DNA of 64,000 nt from Epithemia pelagica (Eukaryota; Bacillariophyta; Bacillariophyceae; Surirellales; Surirellaceae), in assembly GCA_946965045.2 (NCBI GenBank), contig OX337239.1:1178001-1242000 (forward strand), given 5' to 3'. The notes under the pieces are model-generated. The model was not told the DNA's origin, did no database searches, and saw only the letters and a program-made list of their open reading frames with translations. This document shows positions 41,513 through 52,317 of the stretch, piece by piece. Both the position numbers and the translations under genes were made by a program. How positions within the stretch are numbered: the first letter of the stretch is position 1; each line of letters begins with the position of its first letter.

Positions 41513-43660
41513 ATGTCATCATGGCCGTCCTCCTCCTCCTCCTCTTCCGTCGAATGGTCGGATCATACGGTTGCACTTCGCAAAGCCTTACAGTATAGTC
41601 AAGTGGAATGGCAGCAGAAACTCTCTACTTGTCATTTACCAACTCCACCGCGTGGAGGAGTAGATTGTAGTGGCTCTCGACGAGATTCTCCCATCGACAA
41701 CGACGCCTCAAGATCGCCAACCAGTCGTCCTCGTCGTCAGCGACACAGGCCAGAGTCCAAACAGATCCATCCTCCTCCACCACCATCTTGGTTGATTCAT
41801 GTCCAAGACCATGAAGATGGTTATACCATTCTCGAGTTTCTACCACAACAACCACACGAGCATCCAAACGATCCACCACTGGATGCAGCACCCACATTGG
41901 AGAAAGACTTGGAAGGAACCACCACGACACTCCACAACCGTCCTCTGGACTGGACACAACTACAGCAATTGTTGTCTTGTTGGTTTGTCCATTCCTATCA
42001 ACGAACCAATGATCGACCGGTATTGATTCGAGGATTGGTGGTAGTACCGAAACGAGAAACAGGAACAGGAGGGGGATCCTCCACTACGAATACCACGACC
42101 ACAAGACCCAATGATGGTGCTCCCCCCAGTTTTGATCGATTGATGCAAACCTGGTCAACCGGTTCCCAGGTACGGCAGTGGATGTCCGCACAATTTCACC
42201 GATTGCGGTTGTTGTGTCCCCTGCTTCCAGTTGTACACTGGGAATCATCACCAGACTCCTGCCACCAGTATGACAAAGACAAAGACAATGCCACCACCAG
42301 CAACACTATTGCTACTACTCGTTGGATACCGTGGTCGGAATGGATCGACTATTTAAACAAACAAGAAGAAGCAGCAGCAGGAGCGTCGGTCGTGGACGAT
42401 TGCACTACCCATGAGAACCACCAATCTACAGACCAGCGGCACAACCACGAGCCTTGCAAGGATTATCTCAAGGATTGGCATTTGGAACAATGGCTGGAAG
42501 ATGCCGCCATCTCGGATCAGAACAGTGACAATAGTACCAACGACGACGACAACGAGAAGAATGTCTCATTATTGTCTGACTTGTATCAGGTACCGGATTG
42601 GGTAGCAGGCAATGACTTGTGGAATCCCTTTTTGCAACAATTTTATACCCAACCAACCCCTGTCGTCACCAAGTCATCCTCTTCCCTGCATTGCGCTCGC
42701 AAGAGCCACCAAGCCTCCCACACCCACCGTGCTCCTCGGGTCGATCGACCCGATTATCGATTCGTCTATTGGGGACCTGCGCACAGTTCCACACCGTGGC
42801 ATGTCGATGTCTTGCAGTCCTTTTCCTGGTCCTGGAATGTCTATGGAACCAAACAATGGACCTTTGAATGTCCGCAAAACAACCGGTACGAAGACAATGA
42901 GAAGGGCAACTCTCGACAGTTTTCCTTGCTGCAACAGGCGGGGGAATTGGTCTGGGTTCCCTCCACCTGGCGACACCAAGTCGTCAATCTGGTGGAAACC
43001 TTGTCCATCAATCGTAATTGGATTACCTGGACGCAACTCGAACCTGTTTGGTCGTGTTTGCAACAGGAAATCAAAGAAATTGACAAGGAATTGCAATCCT
43101 GGCAACAACCGCAAGCAGACGATACATGGAGGATGGGGTCCTTGTCGTTGGGACGACGACAACAACCACGATACAACAGCCAACCAAACAATGCCGTTTC
43201 CAATCAGCATCAAGTGGATCACCAACACAACAACGACAAGAACAATAGGGACTATTGGCGAATTCGAGAATCCATGTTGCGAGGATGTACCGGCATGGAT
43301 TTGACCACTTTTGTGCTGATTCTTGTCGTTCGTTTGTTACGTGTTCTAGAAAAGATGGACAAGGAAGAAACAAACCAAACTTCGCAGTGGAAAGACGAGA
43401 AATGGCAAGCGAACGAAATCCTGGTGTGGAGGCGTTGTCAACATCAAATGGAAGTGCAAACCTTGTCTTGCATGTTACAACGGCTTACAATGGCAGGGTC
43501 GTCATATGGTGAACCAAATGATACAGACAACAATGGTTGTACGGACAGGATTTGCTTGCAGAAACGCATGGCGGCCATCCTGGAATCCTCTGGCTTGGCA
43601 CAAGAAGCCATGGATTTGATTCACTCCATTGTGGACCGTGTCCTTGATGAGGATGAATAA
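41513..43660 (+). CDS. JMJD4: JmjC-domain oxygenase, JMJD4-like
   Basis: Fe(II)/2-oxoglutarate-dependent oxygenase, 715 aa, single exon. Human JMJD4 hydroxylates a Lys of translation release factor eRF1. The cupin core is recognisable: CKDYLKDWHLEQW, VPDWVAGNDLWNPFLQQFY, DYRFVYWGPAHSSTPWHVD, VLQSFSWSWNVYGTKQWTF, QQAGELVWVPSTWRHQVVNL, ETLSINRNWIT. Metal-binding HxD…H is H430, D432 and H488; the Lys of YGTKQW fits the 2-oxoglutarate ligand. The 'YRFVY.GP … TP.H.DV..S.SWS.N..G.K.W' signature is that of JMJD4. Disordered Ser/Thr/Asp inserts make it longer than the human protein (about 460 aa). The C-terminal 200 residues are helical and unassigned. Substrate is inferred from orthology only. Confidence 0.9.
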   Translation: MSSWPSSSSSSSVEWSDHTVALRKALQYSQVEWQQKLSTCHLPTPPRGGVDCSGSRRDSPIDNDASRSPTSRPRRQRHRPESKQIHPPPPPSWLIHVQDHEDGYTILEFLPQQPHEHPNDPPLDAAPTLEKDLEGTTTTLHNRPLDWTQLQQLLSCWFVHSYQRTNDRPVLIRGLVVVPKRETGTGGGSSTTNTTTTRPNDGAPPSFDRLMQTWSTGSQVRQWMSAQFHRLRLLCPLLPVVHWESSPDSCHQYDKDKDNATTSNTIATTRWIPWSEWIDYLNKQEEAAAGASVVDDCTTHENHQSTDQRHNHEPCKDYLKDWHLEQWLEDAAISDQNSDNSTNDDDNEKNVSLLSDLYQVPDWVAGNDLWNPFLQQFYTQPTPVVTKSSSSLHCARKSHQASHTHRAPRVDRPDYRFVYWGPAHSSTPWHVDVLQSFSWSWNVYGTKQWTFECPQNNRYEDNEKGNSRQFSLLQQAGELVWVPSTWRHQVVNLVETLSINRNWITWTQLEPVWSCLQQEIKEIDKELQSWQQPQADDTWRMGSLSLGRRQQPRYNSQPNNAVSNQHQVDHQHNNDKNNRDYWRIRESMLRGCTGMDLTTFVLILVVRLLRVLEKMDKEETNQTSQWKDEKWQANEILVWRRCQHQMEVQTLSCMLQRLTMAGSSYGEPNDTDNNGCTDRICLQKRMAAILESSGLAQEAMDLIHSIVDRVLDEDE

Positions 43661-43901
43661 AACGTAGGGGAAAGTGCAGATATTGAAACATTGTAAAGTA
43701 TGGAGGGAGAGGGGAAATAGAATAGGCAGGATGATTCCATCCCTCAAGACATGAAGCCTTTACCTAGTCCGACGGCGGAATGGCATTTCGGTGTAGCGGG
43801 TTCTTCCCATCGGCTATTTTTAGCTTCGTTGTTTGGTCCTATCCTCCCACCAACAACCAACCGACCGTAGGCACCAAGCTGTACTCCTAACAGTTAAAAC
43901 A

Positions 43902-45110
43902 ATGCTTGGGTCGTTGGCTAGCTTTGCTAGGAGTGCTATGTCATTGCATCATCTACAACCTCGCAGAGTGGCCCTTTTCATTGATTTAGTCACGAATCAT
44001 ACTCGATGGGACAATATGAGAATACGAGTACGAATAATAAGGAAGTTCTTCTAGGACGCTGAATTACTCTCCATTTCAGTCAAGAATGCATCTCTTATCT
44101 CTTTACGATGACTGCTTTGGGGTTCAAGTTGGCACTTGGTCAAAGATCAAATCCGAACTCGAAAAAAAGAAGGAGAGTCTGGTTTCTGCCTCGGGAATTC
44201 GACATAGACAACTCGTATCAATTATTCCCGTTTTAAAGTGCGTCGACTTATCTACTCTTCACTTATTCCTCTCAGTCTATTACTTCCATGTAGCGAACAA
44301 GATGAGAGTGACCGCCGGTTCGAAGAACAACATCCGAAGGAGAACCTACGTAGCTACCTGCTCTTGTGGGAATGAGCTCTCGTCGCAACAATGACATTCC
44401 AGATTGAGACATCCCCTACATTTGGTTGTCTCTCTTTCATTGCAGGCAAACAACAAATCCAGGAAGGGGGAGCGAATCATCTTTGTGCAAGAGATTCAAC
44501 TAGCATGTAGTCATTGCAATCTGTATTCCCGAGATAGCAACATAGGAAGTGAGGTGCTAGGAGCAGTAGAAAAGTCCATGTCTATAAGGATTCCTTAGAA
44601 GTAGTTTGTACAAAAGGACTGCAAGTTTGCTCCAGAAGACAACACAAATAATCATGAAATTAGAGAAAGTGTTGTGCATGCGGGGATTTGTATCTTTACC
44701 AATGTCAATGAATAGCATCCAATCTTGTTCTCTCCGACGAATCTGTGTCAGTCGATTTCAACACCACACAACAAAGCGCAAGAGGATGTGAAGTTGTAGT
44801 CATGCTCCAAGATTCCAAATCTTTGGAGCGTTACTATTGCGGAGACCAGGAATTGAGCAGACGTGCCCAATTATACATTTTGGGAATTGGCCAACAATCG
44901 AAGAGTCTGTTTGTGCGTGGGAGCAAACTATCGTCCCATGAACTCCTGATCCCTCTGTTTGACCTTGTCAAACTCGCCACACAGGTAACGATCCAGTAGT
45001 AGACCGGATACGGGTTTGGCCTGTACCATTCTCATCTGGTTCGTCTTGGGTTTTAGTCGTGGAACACTCATTCCCCTTTCGTCTATGCGTTGTTTGCATT
45101 CTCGTCTTGA
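43902..45110 (+). CDS. Unrecognised five-exon gene (tentative model)
   Basis: Proposed exons 43902-44027, 44080-44241, 44446-44548, 44752-44984 and 45057-45110 give one frame of 225 aa. Supporting signals: acceptors CTCCATTTCAG, CTTTCATTGCAG, TCTGTGTCAG and TGGGTTTTAG; donors GTACGA, GTGAGG and GTAACG. The second donor is uncertain (GTCGAC at 44242, or GTGCGT at 44238 with a later acceptor; both give the same downstream frame). Peptides look like real protein: TWSKIKSELEKKKESLVSAS, GERIIFVQEIQLACSHCNLY, CEVVVMLQDSKSLERYYCGD, SKLSSHELLIPLFDLVKLAT. No family recognised and no signal peptide or membrane segment. The last exon overlaps the 3' end of the convergent NTF2-like gene by 28 bp. Start and exon 1 are the weakest parts. 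Confidence 0.45.
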
Positions 45111-46192
45111 TTCTCCTCCACCTGAGCGTCCTCTTCCTTATCGATCGAAGCTTGATTCTTTGTAGTATTGCTATAGACGGCATTGATGCGCTTTCCCGAT
45201 GAACGTTGAATGTTGGAGAGTTTGAGCCGCCCTTGATGCGGTACAATGACAGCCGTCCAGGTACAAAAATCTTCTTCCTTGCATCCCTTGTAGATGAATT
45301 CTTGTTCGGATTTGAAAATCACCACTGCCACCACACCATTGCCAAAGACTTGAACGGATTCTACCATCACGACTTGATCGGAAAAGTTGACAATGTCTCC
45401 CGATTCAAACATGGTCCGTAATCCCACTTGATCCAACGTATTTCCGGAAGGACGGACGAGCAAGTAATCAGGAGTATGATAATCGTTCCAAAAGGCACTC
45501 CAAGCCTCCAAACTGGAACCAGTACCATTGCAATAGGAAGCCGTTTCCGTAAACTGATCCGTATAGTTCCAGACAAAGTCGTAGGCGGCTCGTTCGGTGA
45601 GCAAGGGACTGCATGAGCTGCTACTGCCATTCGAAGTACCAGTTGTTGTGGCCGTCACAACTTCCGTCGTAACACTGCTGTTTTGACTACTCTCCTCTTC
45701 GGGAGAGAGTGGTTGTTGTGGCCCGGACGAGGAAGACATTCTCTTGCCTTTGCTTCCTCCTTTGGTTTTGACTACTTCCACCACATTGTGTGACCTTTGT
45801 TTGTTTCGACTCGAATTGCTTCCTCGACTGTTTCCACTATTACTTCGAAGACCCTTCTTATTGTTGTTGTGAATGCCAAGATGCCGCGACAAGGGTGTAG
45901 TGGTTTGGGGTTCCATTTGGGTTGTTCCCTTTTTGGTTTTGGACGTCAACGAAGACGAATCGTTGGAATGAGTAGTGAGAAGGGACAATCGACGGCCACT
46001 ACTGGGAGCCGTGGACAAACTGGATGTGCTTCGGCACGAGTGGGAAGGACCGCCATGATGAGTGGGGGCTTTCAGTTTGCCGGTACTGGTACTACTGTGG
46101 CGGGAAGAAAACAAGGACTGCTCATGACTAGGGTCCTCTTCACTGGATCCCATACTACAGGAAGCTCGTCGAAATCTTCGCGTCCACATCAT
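45083..46192 (-). CDS. NTF2/SnoaL-fold protein with disordered N-terminus
   Basis: 369 aa, single exon; first in-frame ATG at 46192 (MMWTRRF). The N-terminal half is Ser/Thr/Arg-rich and disordered. The C-terminal half resembles a SnoaL/DUF4440-type NTF2-like cone: FVWNYTDQFTETASYCNGTG, LEAWSAFWNDYHTPDYLLVR, VGLRTMFESGDIVNFSDQVV, VVAVVIFKSEQEFIY, CTWTAVIVPHQGRLKLSNIQ. The last segment fits the usual closing strand of a nuclear-transport-factor-2-like fold. Whether it is enzymatic or binding is not visible. Its 3' end overlaps the convergent five-exon gene. Confidence 0.75.
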   Translation of the reverse strand: MMWTRRFRRASCSMGSSEEDPSHEQSLFSSRHSSTSTGKLKAPTHHGGPSHSCRSTSSLSTAPSSGRRLSLLTTHSNDSSSLTSKTKKGTTQMEPQTTTPLSRHLGIHNNNKKGLRSNSGNSRGSNSSRNKQRSHNVVEVVKTKGGSKGKRMSSSSGPQQPLSPEEESSQNSSVTTEVVTATTTGTSNGSSSSCSPLLTERAAYDFVWNYTDQFTETASYCNGTGSSLEAWSAFWNDYHTPDYLLVRPSGNTLDQVGLRTMFESGDIVNFSDQVVMVESVQVFGNGVVAVVIFKSEQEFIYKGCKEEDFCTWTAVIVPHQGRLKLSNIQRSSGKRINAVYSNTTKNQASIDKEEDAQVEENQDENANNA

Positions 46193-48237
46193 CCTTCTAG
46201 GCAGTGTTGTTGCTTTGGTTTCTTTTGACGCAAGGATTGCGTTTACTGATGATGACAAGAGCAAAACTACTATCTCAATTGGCGAAACCGCAGAATCTCT
46301 GGTTTGAACTCTTGCTTTGCTTCCAACGAACTCTCACACAGACGACCCTTCCCGACTCCGATACAACTACTTCTATTGCGGTGTTCAGTTTGTTGTTATG
46401 GTTGTGATTTCCTTGGTTGGGTTTTTCTGTTGTCTCTCTCTTGTCGCTTTCAAGACGAGCGGGTTTGTTACGGAGAGACGGAAGACGAGAAGGAGAAGTG
46501 TGTCGCCTCTTTGTCTGTGTGATATGCACAGTACACGGGGGGCTCTATCGAAAGCTTAAAATATGAGGAATGCGTTGGAAGTACTAATTTGTTCTTAGTC
46601 TTATCCTACAAAACATTAGAAGACCATGTACATGGAAAATGCCAGGGGGGTACAGGACTCCGGGGGATACAGGACACCGCAAATTACGGTAGCTAGTTTG
46701 GAGCAGTAGTGATCAGTAAAAAAGACAAAAATTGCTCTTGCAATGAGAGGACGGGAATTCCTTAGGAGCCTTATTTTTTTATTTGTTTCGGACGCTGAAC
46801 GTTGACGGCTCACGGCAATTGTTGTATTCTTCCAATGTCACGGGTCACGGGTCACGGGAGCACGGAGTATTTTTTTCCTTGTGGTTTGACGATTGACGAT
46901 CGAACGATTGAATGGACTCATTCACCCCGGTCAAGGGTCTATGAATGACGTATCGACGAAGTTTCGTCGTTTAGTACTTGGTTGTGACCTCTTCTAGTCT
47001 AGGAGTAAGTTCTAAGACTACCTAGGTTAGATAGCATGAAATAGTTCCGCTCAATAACAAGAAGCAATAGCAAGCGTTGATCAGCTGCTCAGAAACAACA
47101 CAAACAGAAGGAAGATTACGAGTACCGGTAGGTAGGACGAAAATGAGATCAAGATTCAATCTAAGCGCCATCGATCGACACTATGGAAATTCTCCTAAAC
47201 TATTCCTGAGGTCGATCATCTCAGGCGAGAACGAACCAACCGCGTCAAAAGTGGTCAGATCACAGATCAGTCAATCGTCATCTGCCATGATGGATCCCTC
47301 AGTCTCAGTCCTCAGTATGGGTCGGAGCAAATAATAATTACCCCCAAAGCCCAAAGTGTGTAATACCACTCAAGAAATCCGGTAAGAAATGAAACGAACG
47401 TCGGAGAAGACGCAGCTGCCAACCACCAAATGGCCGAAACACACTTGTATGTTGTATGGTCCCTTTCCTGCTTGGAGCAATACTCATAAAATACCTCTAG
47501 CTAGAGGACCTACCTTCTTTCTCCATTCTACCTAGCTAAAGTCTCTCCGTGACAGAAAATAGACGCTAGAGGAGTAGATTTTAAAGGAGTAGCTTTAAGT
47601 TCTTCTTGGTCGCAGAAACAGCTCCGCCTATTGCTGTTGCCTCTATAGAGAGAAGAGTACAAAGTAGGAGTAACCTTGCGAATATGTGCCGGGTCAACAG
47701 GAGCCCGAAGCCCGAAGCCCCCCATCACCATCAAGGACTTCGAAAGACTGCACAGGATCCCATGACACATCGAATCTCGAATCTAGCTACCAGGTGTAAT
47801 AATAACAATAGGAGAAGTGGGCGGAGGAGTAGTACGTACTTCAGGGACTGCAATGTACGCAAGACTCGATGTATCGGATAGAAAATCAAGGATTGAGAAT
47901 TGAGACTGGTATTTCCAGTCACGTATGTTGAATACATCGAGGTCGACGCCAAGGAGTAGTCGAGAGTAGAGAGTAGAGAGACAAAATGACAATAATGGCG
48001 ACTTGGAATGATGTAAACTAGTCAGGTCATATTGGTCTACTCACACAACTCGTCCATTAGTCCTTCTCTTCGAAGCTACTCCTATGAGGTGGATGGCTCT
48101 ATGATTGACTAGGTAGGTAGGTAGGAAGGTAGGTATCTTCATTTTCGAAGCAGTGCTTAGTAACAATAGTGGCTGGAAAGAAACAAGGCTACCTAAAAAT
48201 CCTTGCTCGAATGCAACATCCTAAGCAGTGCTACTAC
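46193..48237. other. Gene-poor region
   Basis: About 2 kb with no supported gene. Contains CACGGGT repeats near 46835-46865 and a GGTAGGTA run at about 48111-48135. Short frames (47077-47334, 47606-47881) lack domain character. Confidence 0.45.
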
Positions 48238-49239
48238 CTAGGACGATTGGTCTTCTTTTTCTTGCGCTCGTTGCATCATCGCCAGAGCGGTATACTTGAG
48301 TCCACCCCCATTCTTTGAATCAGCCAATAATTGTGCCTTGCGTTGCTGTCGTTGACGTTTGGTTTGTTGCATCTCAATTTCCCGTTGGGCAAATTGTGCC
48401 GCCTGTGCGGCCCGTCGTTGCAAAAAGTTGCCACCACCATCGTCGTCCGAATCGGAATCGGAATCCAATTCACTCGCATCGCCACGCTCTTCCTGCTGCT
48501 GCTTGAGAGCCAAGCGCCGTTGTCTTTCCCATTCCACCAGGACCAGCAAATGATGGACGAACATGTTGGTTTCGTCCGAAGACACGGGTACAAACGAGGA
48601 CGGGTCGTTGCTGTCATCACTTTGTGCCTGTTGCAATTCCAATGTGACCAATACCTTGGGTGTATTGGGGGTATCATCGTTATTCGAATCAAAGGAGGAT
48701 TGTCGTTGAGAGCGCCGTACTGGTTTTGCTTTTTTCTTCTTTCGTTGTTTCGCCAAAATCAGAATACGTTTAGTAGCGGGATCCACTTGGACCGTTCCAA
48801 TCCGTCTCAAGGCAATGGCCAGTTGAAATCCCACTGATGCATTTGGATTATTCTTGTTGAGTTTGGTTGGATCCAGGGATAACTGTGGCAACATCCCTTG
48901 ATCTCGAATTTCAAAGTGCGCCAAGACAGACTCCGCCATGGTGTTGTTATTGTTGGAAGCCGATGGCTCGTCTCGAAAGGATCCGTCGTCTTGATCGTCA
49001 TGGTCTGACAAGGAGGGTTGTTTGGAAAAAGCTGATCGAAACAGGTTCACGACATTGCTTTTGACCGAAGCAGCGGCTTCTTTCAAGGAATTCGAATTGT
49101 TGGTAGTGCCTCGAGGATACCACAAGACGACATTTTGTTCTTGCAACGCTTGGAGGGCTTGTCGAGCATGTCGATTCGATTCGCCTTCCAGACAGGGACA
49201 CAGTCGACCCTTCCACTGCAACGTAGAAATGGGACCCAT
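48238..49239 (-). CDS. Hypothetical protein with coiled, basic C-terminus
   Basis: 333 aa, single exon; first ATG in the open frame at 49239 (MGPISTLQWKGRLCPCLEGE). I do not recognise the family. A conserved-looking head (LQALQEQNVVLWYPRG) is followed by a helical segment, an acidic linker, a region LAHFEIRDQGMLPQLSLDPT … VGFQLAIALRRIGTVQVDPA with KRILILAKQRKKKKAKPV, and a Gln/Arg-rich helix (RRAAQAAQFAQREIEMQQTK). The basic KKKKAKPVRRSQR cluster could be a nuclear localisation signal. Long frame and low stop density support a gene. Confidence 0.7.
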   Translation of the reverse strand: MGPISTLQWKGRLCPCLEGESNRHARQALQALQEQNVVLWYPRGTTNNSNSLKEAAASVKSNVVNLFRSAFSKQPSLSDHDDQDDGSFRDEPSASNNNNTMAESVLAHFEIRDQGMLPQLSLDPTKLNKNNPNASVGFQLAIALRRIGTVQVDPATKRILILAKQRKKKKAKPVRRSQRQSSFDSNNDDTPNTPKVLVTLELQQAQSDDSNDPSSFVPVSSDETNMFVHHLLVLVEWERQRRLALKQQQEERGDASELDSDSDSDDDGGGNFLQRRAAQAAQFAQREIEMQQTKRQRQQRKAQLLADSKNGGGLKYTALAMMQRAQEKEDQSS

Positions 49240-49788
49240 AGCCAATGGATTCAACTCGGATAAGGAAATGATACTGCGGTCAAATTGTAATAGATCGTTT
49301 GACTTGTGACTTCGATCGATTTGTGACTTCAATAGTAATCGATAGGTAGGGCACGGTCGGCGGATGGACGTGTCATAGTTACTTTTCGCCGTGACTGGAT
49401 CGATGGCTCTTTCCTCGGGACTACTCTACCTCTACGAGTCAGTACCTTGGCGTAGCTTGGCATTGGCATGGCATCGAATATCGAATAGGAGTACTACTCC
49501 TAGTACCAAGTGCTTTGGCTGAAGACTATATGGATTCCATGAAGGGTATGGCAAGAACTTAATTGTGAATTGGTATCTGCTGTACACTATTAATTGAGTT
49601 TGAACTAGCAGGAACGTTCAAGCCGGTTGGCTTGAGGGGTGGCGCGGGATCAAAACCAGATCCGTGGTCGTGCCTCCCTAGACTTTGTGTCGTTGATCTC
49701 TCTCTCTCTCTCTTACGGTGGTTCATTCATTGAATGAGATGATAAAAATTCGACTGGAACAAACAGTCCACACCATGATTGCTTTTGT
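49240..49788. other. Intergenic region
   Basis: Upstream of the hypothetical gene and downstream of Rab2. A CT dinucleotide run at about 49699-49712. Nothing else supported. Confidence 0.4.
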
Positions 49789-50579
<791 letters not shown>

Positions 50580-51166
50580 GATGACAATGACAACTGATGG
50601 AATCGCCTGGTCTGTGGAAGTACTTCACTCTCTTGGGTTTGATCTGGGTCGTGCTAGTTGTCGCCTCCTTGCCTTTGTGCTTGTTGTCATCAGTGTGTGT
50701 TCGGTGTTCGGTTCCTTTTGGGGTAGCGTTGTTCTGTCGCTGCTGTCGGCCTGTGTTGTATTCGGCGCGCTCGTCGTACTTGAATTCGAATGGAACTACT
50801 CCCGCCAAACCCGACGCGCGCGCGTACGGCGGGTGGAAGCGAAATTCGCTCATGAGTCGCTGGAAATGCATGTCGGTTTTGGTGTCGGTGGAATGTGGAA
50901 TGTATTGTAAGTTGGCTTTTTTTGTTTACGGAGGGACGGATAGCTCTAACTCTAACCCAACCCAATGAGAATACACGGGCTAGCAGCTAGCACGCGCCAG
51001 GAGCATGTTCCCGTGCATCGACAATCGACAACCCTATCTTATTACTCCTATCCCATGTCCGAAAGCTTTCTTCTTCTCCAGCTGACACTGACACCGCCCT
51101 ATTAGATCCAAGATTGTGAACAGAACATTGAGTCTCATAGTCTTTGGTAAAGATTAGGATTTAACC
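50580..51166. promoter_or_regulatory. Divergent promoter, Rab2 / CREG-like
   Basis: 587 bp between divergent ATGs. Long frames on the plus strand (50578-50968) are antisense and unlike protein families. Nothing definite beyond the shared promoter position. Confidence 0.4.
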
Positions 51167-52036
51167 ATGAAGCTTTTTTTCTTGTCAACCTTGCTTCTCG
51201 CTACGGGCACGACTGCCAAGGAATGTGCCTGTCCACTCCTGAACCGCCCAAAGTACATGGACAAGGAGGTCTCTGCTCGTTGGATGGTCCATACCCTGGA
51301 TTGGGGTGTCCTTAGTACTAGTAGCACTCGTCTCGAAGACAGTCCCCCGTTTGGCAATGTCTATTCCTTTGTCGATGGACCCTGTGACGAATCCACGGGA
51401 ATCCCGTACTTTTACGGAAGTCACATGGACCAGTCCTTCATTGACTTTGGCAAAAGCAAGGCCGTCTCTTTCACCATGAGTGAAGCCGCCCTCCCGTTTA
51501 CCTGCAACGCGCCCAATCTCAAGGAATGTGCCATTTCGTCCCAGGGCGGAGACCCGGAAAACCCCATGTGCGCCCGATTGACTATCACGGGCAAAATGGT
51601 TGAACTGAATCCCGCCTCGGAAGAATTCAAGACGGTACGATCGTGGTTCTTTAAACGCCATTCGGCTATGGCTTCGTGGCCGGAAGACCATGAATGGGTT
51701 ATTGGCAAGCTCGAGATTGAAGATATCTGGTTCATTGACTTTTTTGGTGGAGCGAGTGTCCTTAAGGCGGAGGACTTTTTGGGAGCCAAACTCGACTTCA
51801 CAGACATCATGGAGGAAACCCACATGATGGTTAGCAGCACCGGCAAAAACGAGGTCGCAGCTATGGACTACCAGCATTCGACCAGCAGCATGCTCTTTCA
51901 CTGGACTATCCTTTTCGTCACTGTTTGCGCTGGAAGCATGCTTGGTACCTTCCTCATGACGTCTCGTTTGAACAAAGGAAGAAATAGCGGTGGTGCCTAT
52001 GAGCAGGTGAAGAGCGTTGCCACCGCTTCTGCCTAG
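51167..52036 (+). CDS. CREG-like secretory protein with C-terminal transmembrane helix
   Basis: 289 aa, single exon. Signal peptide MKLFFLSTLLLATGTTA. The CREG flavin-reductase-like split-barrel domain is clear: ARWMVHTLDWGVLSTSSTR, PFGNVYSFVDGP, GIPYFYGSHMDQS, FTMSEAALPFTCN, DPENPMCARLTITGKMVELN, WFFKRHSAMASWPEDHEWVI, KLEIEDIWFIDFFGGASVLK. Human CREG1 is a lysosomal/secreted glycoprotein of about 220 aa without flavin activity. Here an additional hydrophobic helix (MLFHWTILFVTVCAGSMLGT) and a short basic cytoplasmic tail follow, predicting a type I membrane protein of the endolysosomal or plasma membrane. Topology is inferred from sequence. Confidence 0.92.
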   Translation: MKLFFLSTLLLATGTTAKECACPLLNRPKYMDKEVSARWMVHTLDWGVLSTSSTRLEDSPPFGNVYSFVDGPCDESTGIPYFYGSHMDQSFIDFGKSKAVSFTMSEAALPFTCNAPNLKECAISSQGGDPENPMCARLTITGKMVELNPASEEFKTVRSWFFKRHSAMASWPEDHEWVIGKLEIEDIWFIDFFGGASVLKAEDFLGAKLDFTDIMEETHMMVSSTGKNEVAAMDYQHSTSSMLFHWTILFVTVCAGSMLGTFLMTSRLNKGRNSGGAYEQVKSVATASA

Positions 52037-52317
52037 AAGCAACACACACAGCCATCTAATAGTTTAGGAGTACTCCTAGTTAACACTATAAGGAAAAGGT
52101 ATTCTCAAGTTTCTATCCTCTCCCGTGTTTCCAACAATAGCGGTAATGGGAGGGTGTAAGGTACACATGTAACTCATACTCTACTTGAGCGGATGTTCTT
52201 CTAATACATATCATATTTGTATTAGACCTATGAATTATACTCTCAGCTTGACATGGTATAACTTCATCACTAATAACTAGACTTTCAATATGCACTTAGG
52301 GCATGTCACCCGGGAAA

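Noticed and set aside
49621-49690. Possible tRNA-like sequence near Rab2
   Set aside because: No B-box or cloverleaf could be drawn.
51185-52045. 286-codon minus-strand frame opposite CREG
   Set aside because: The plus strand is unambiguously CREG; the antisense frame has no family character.
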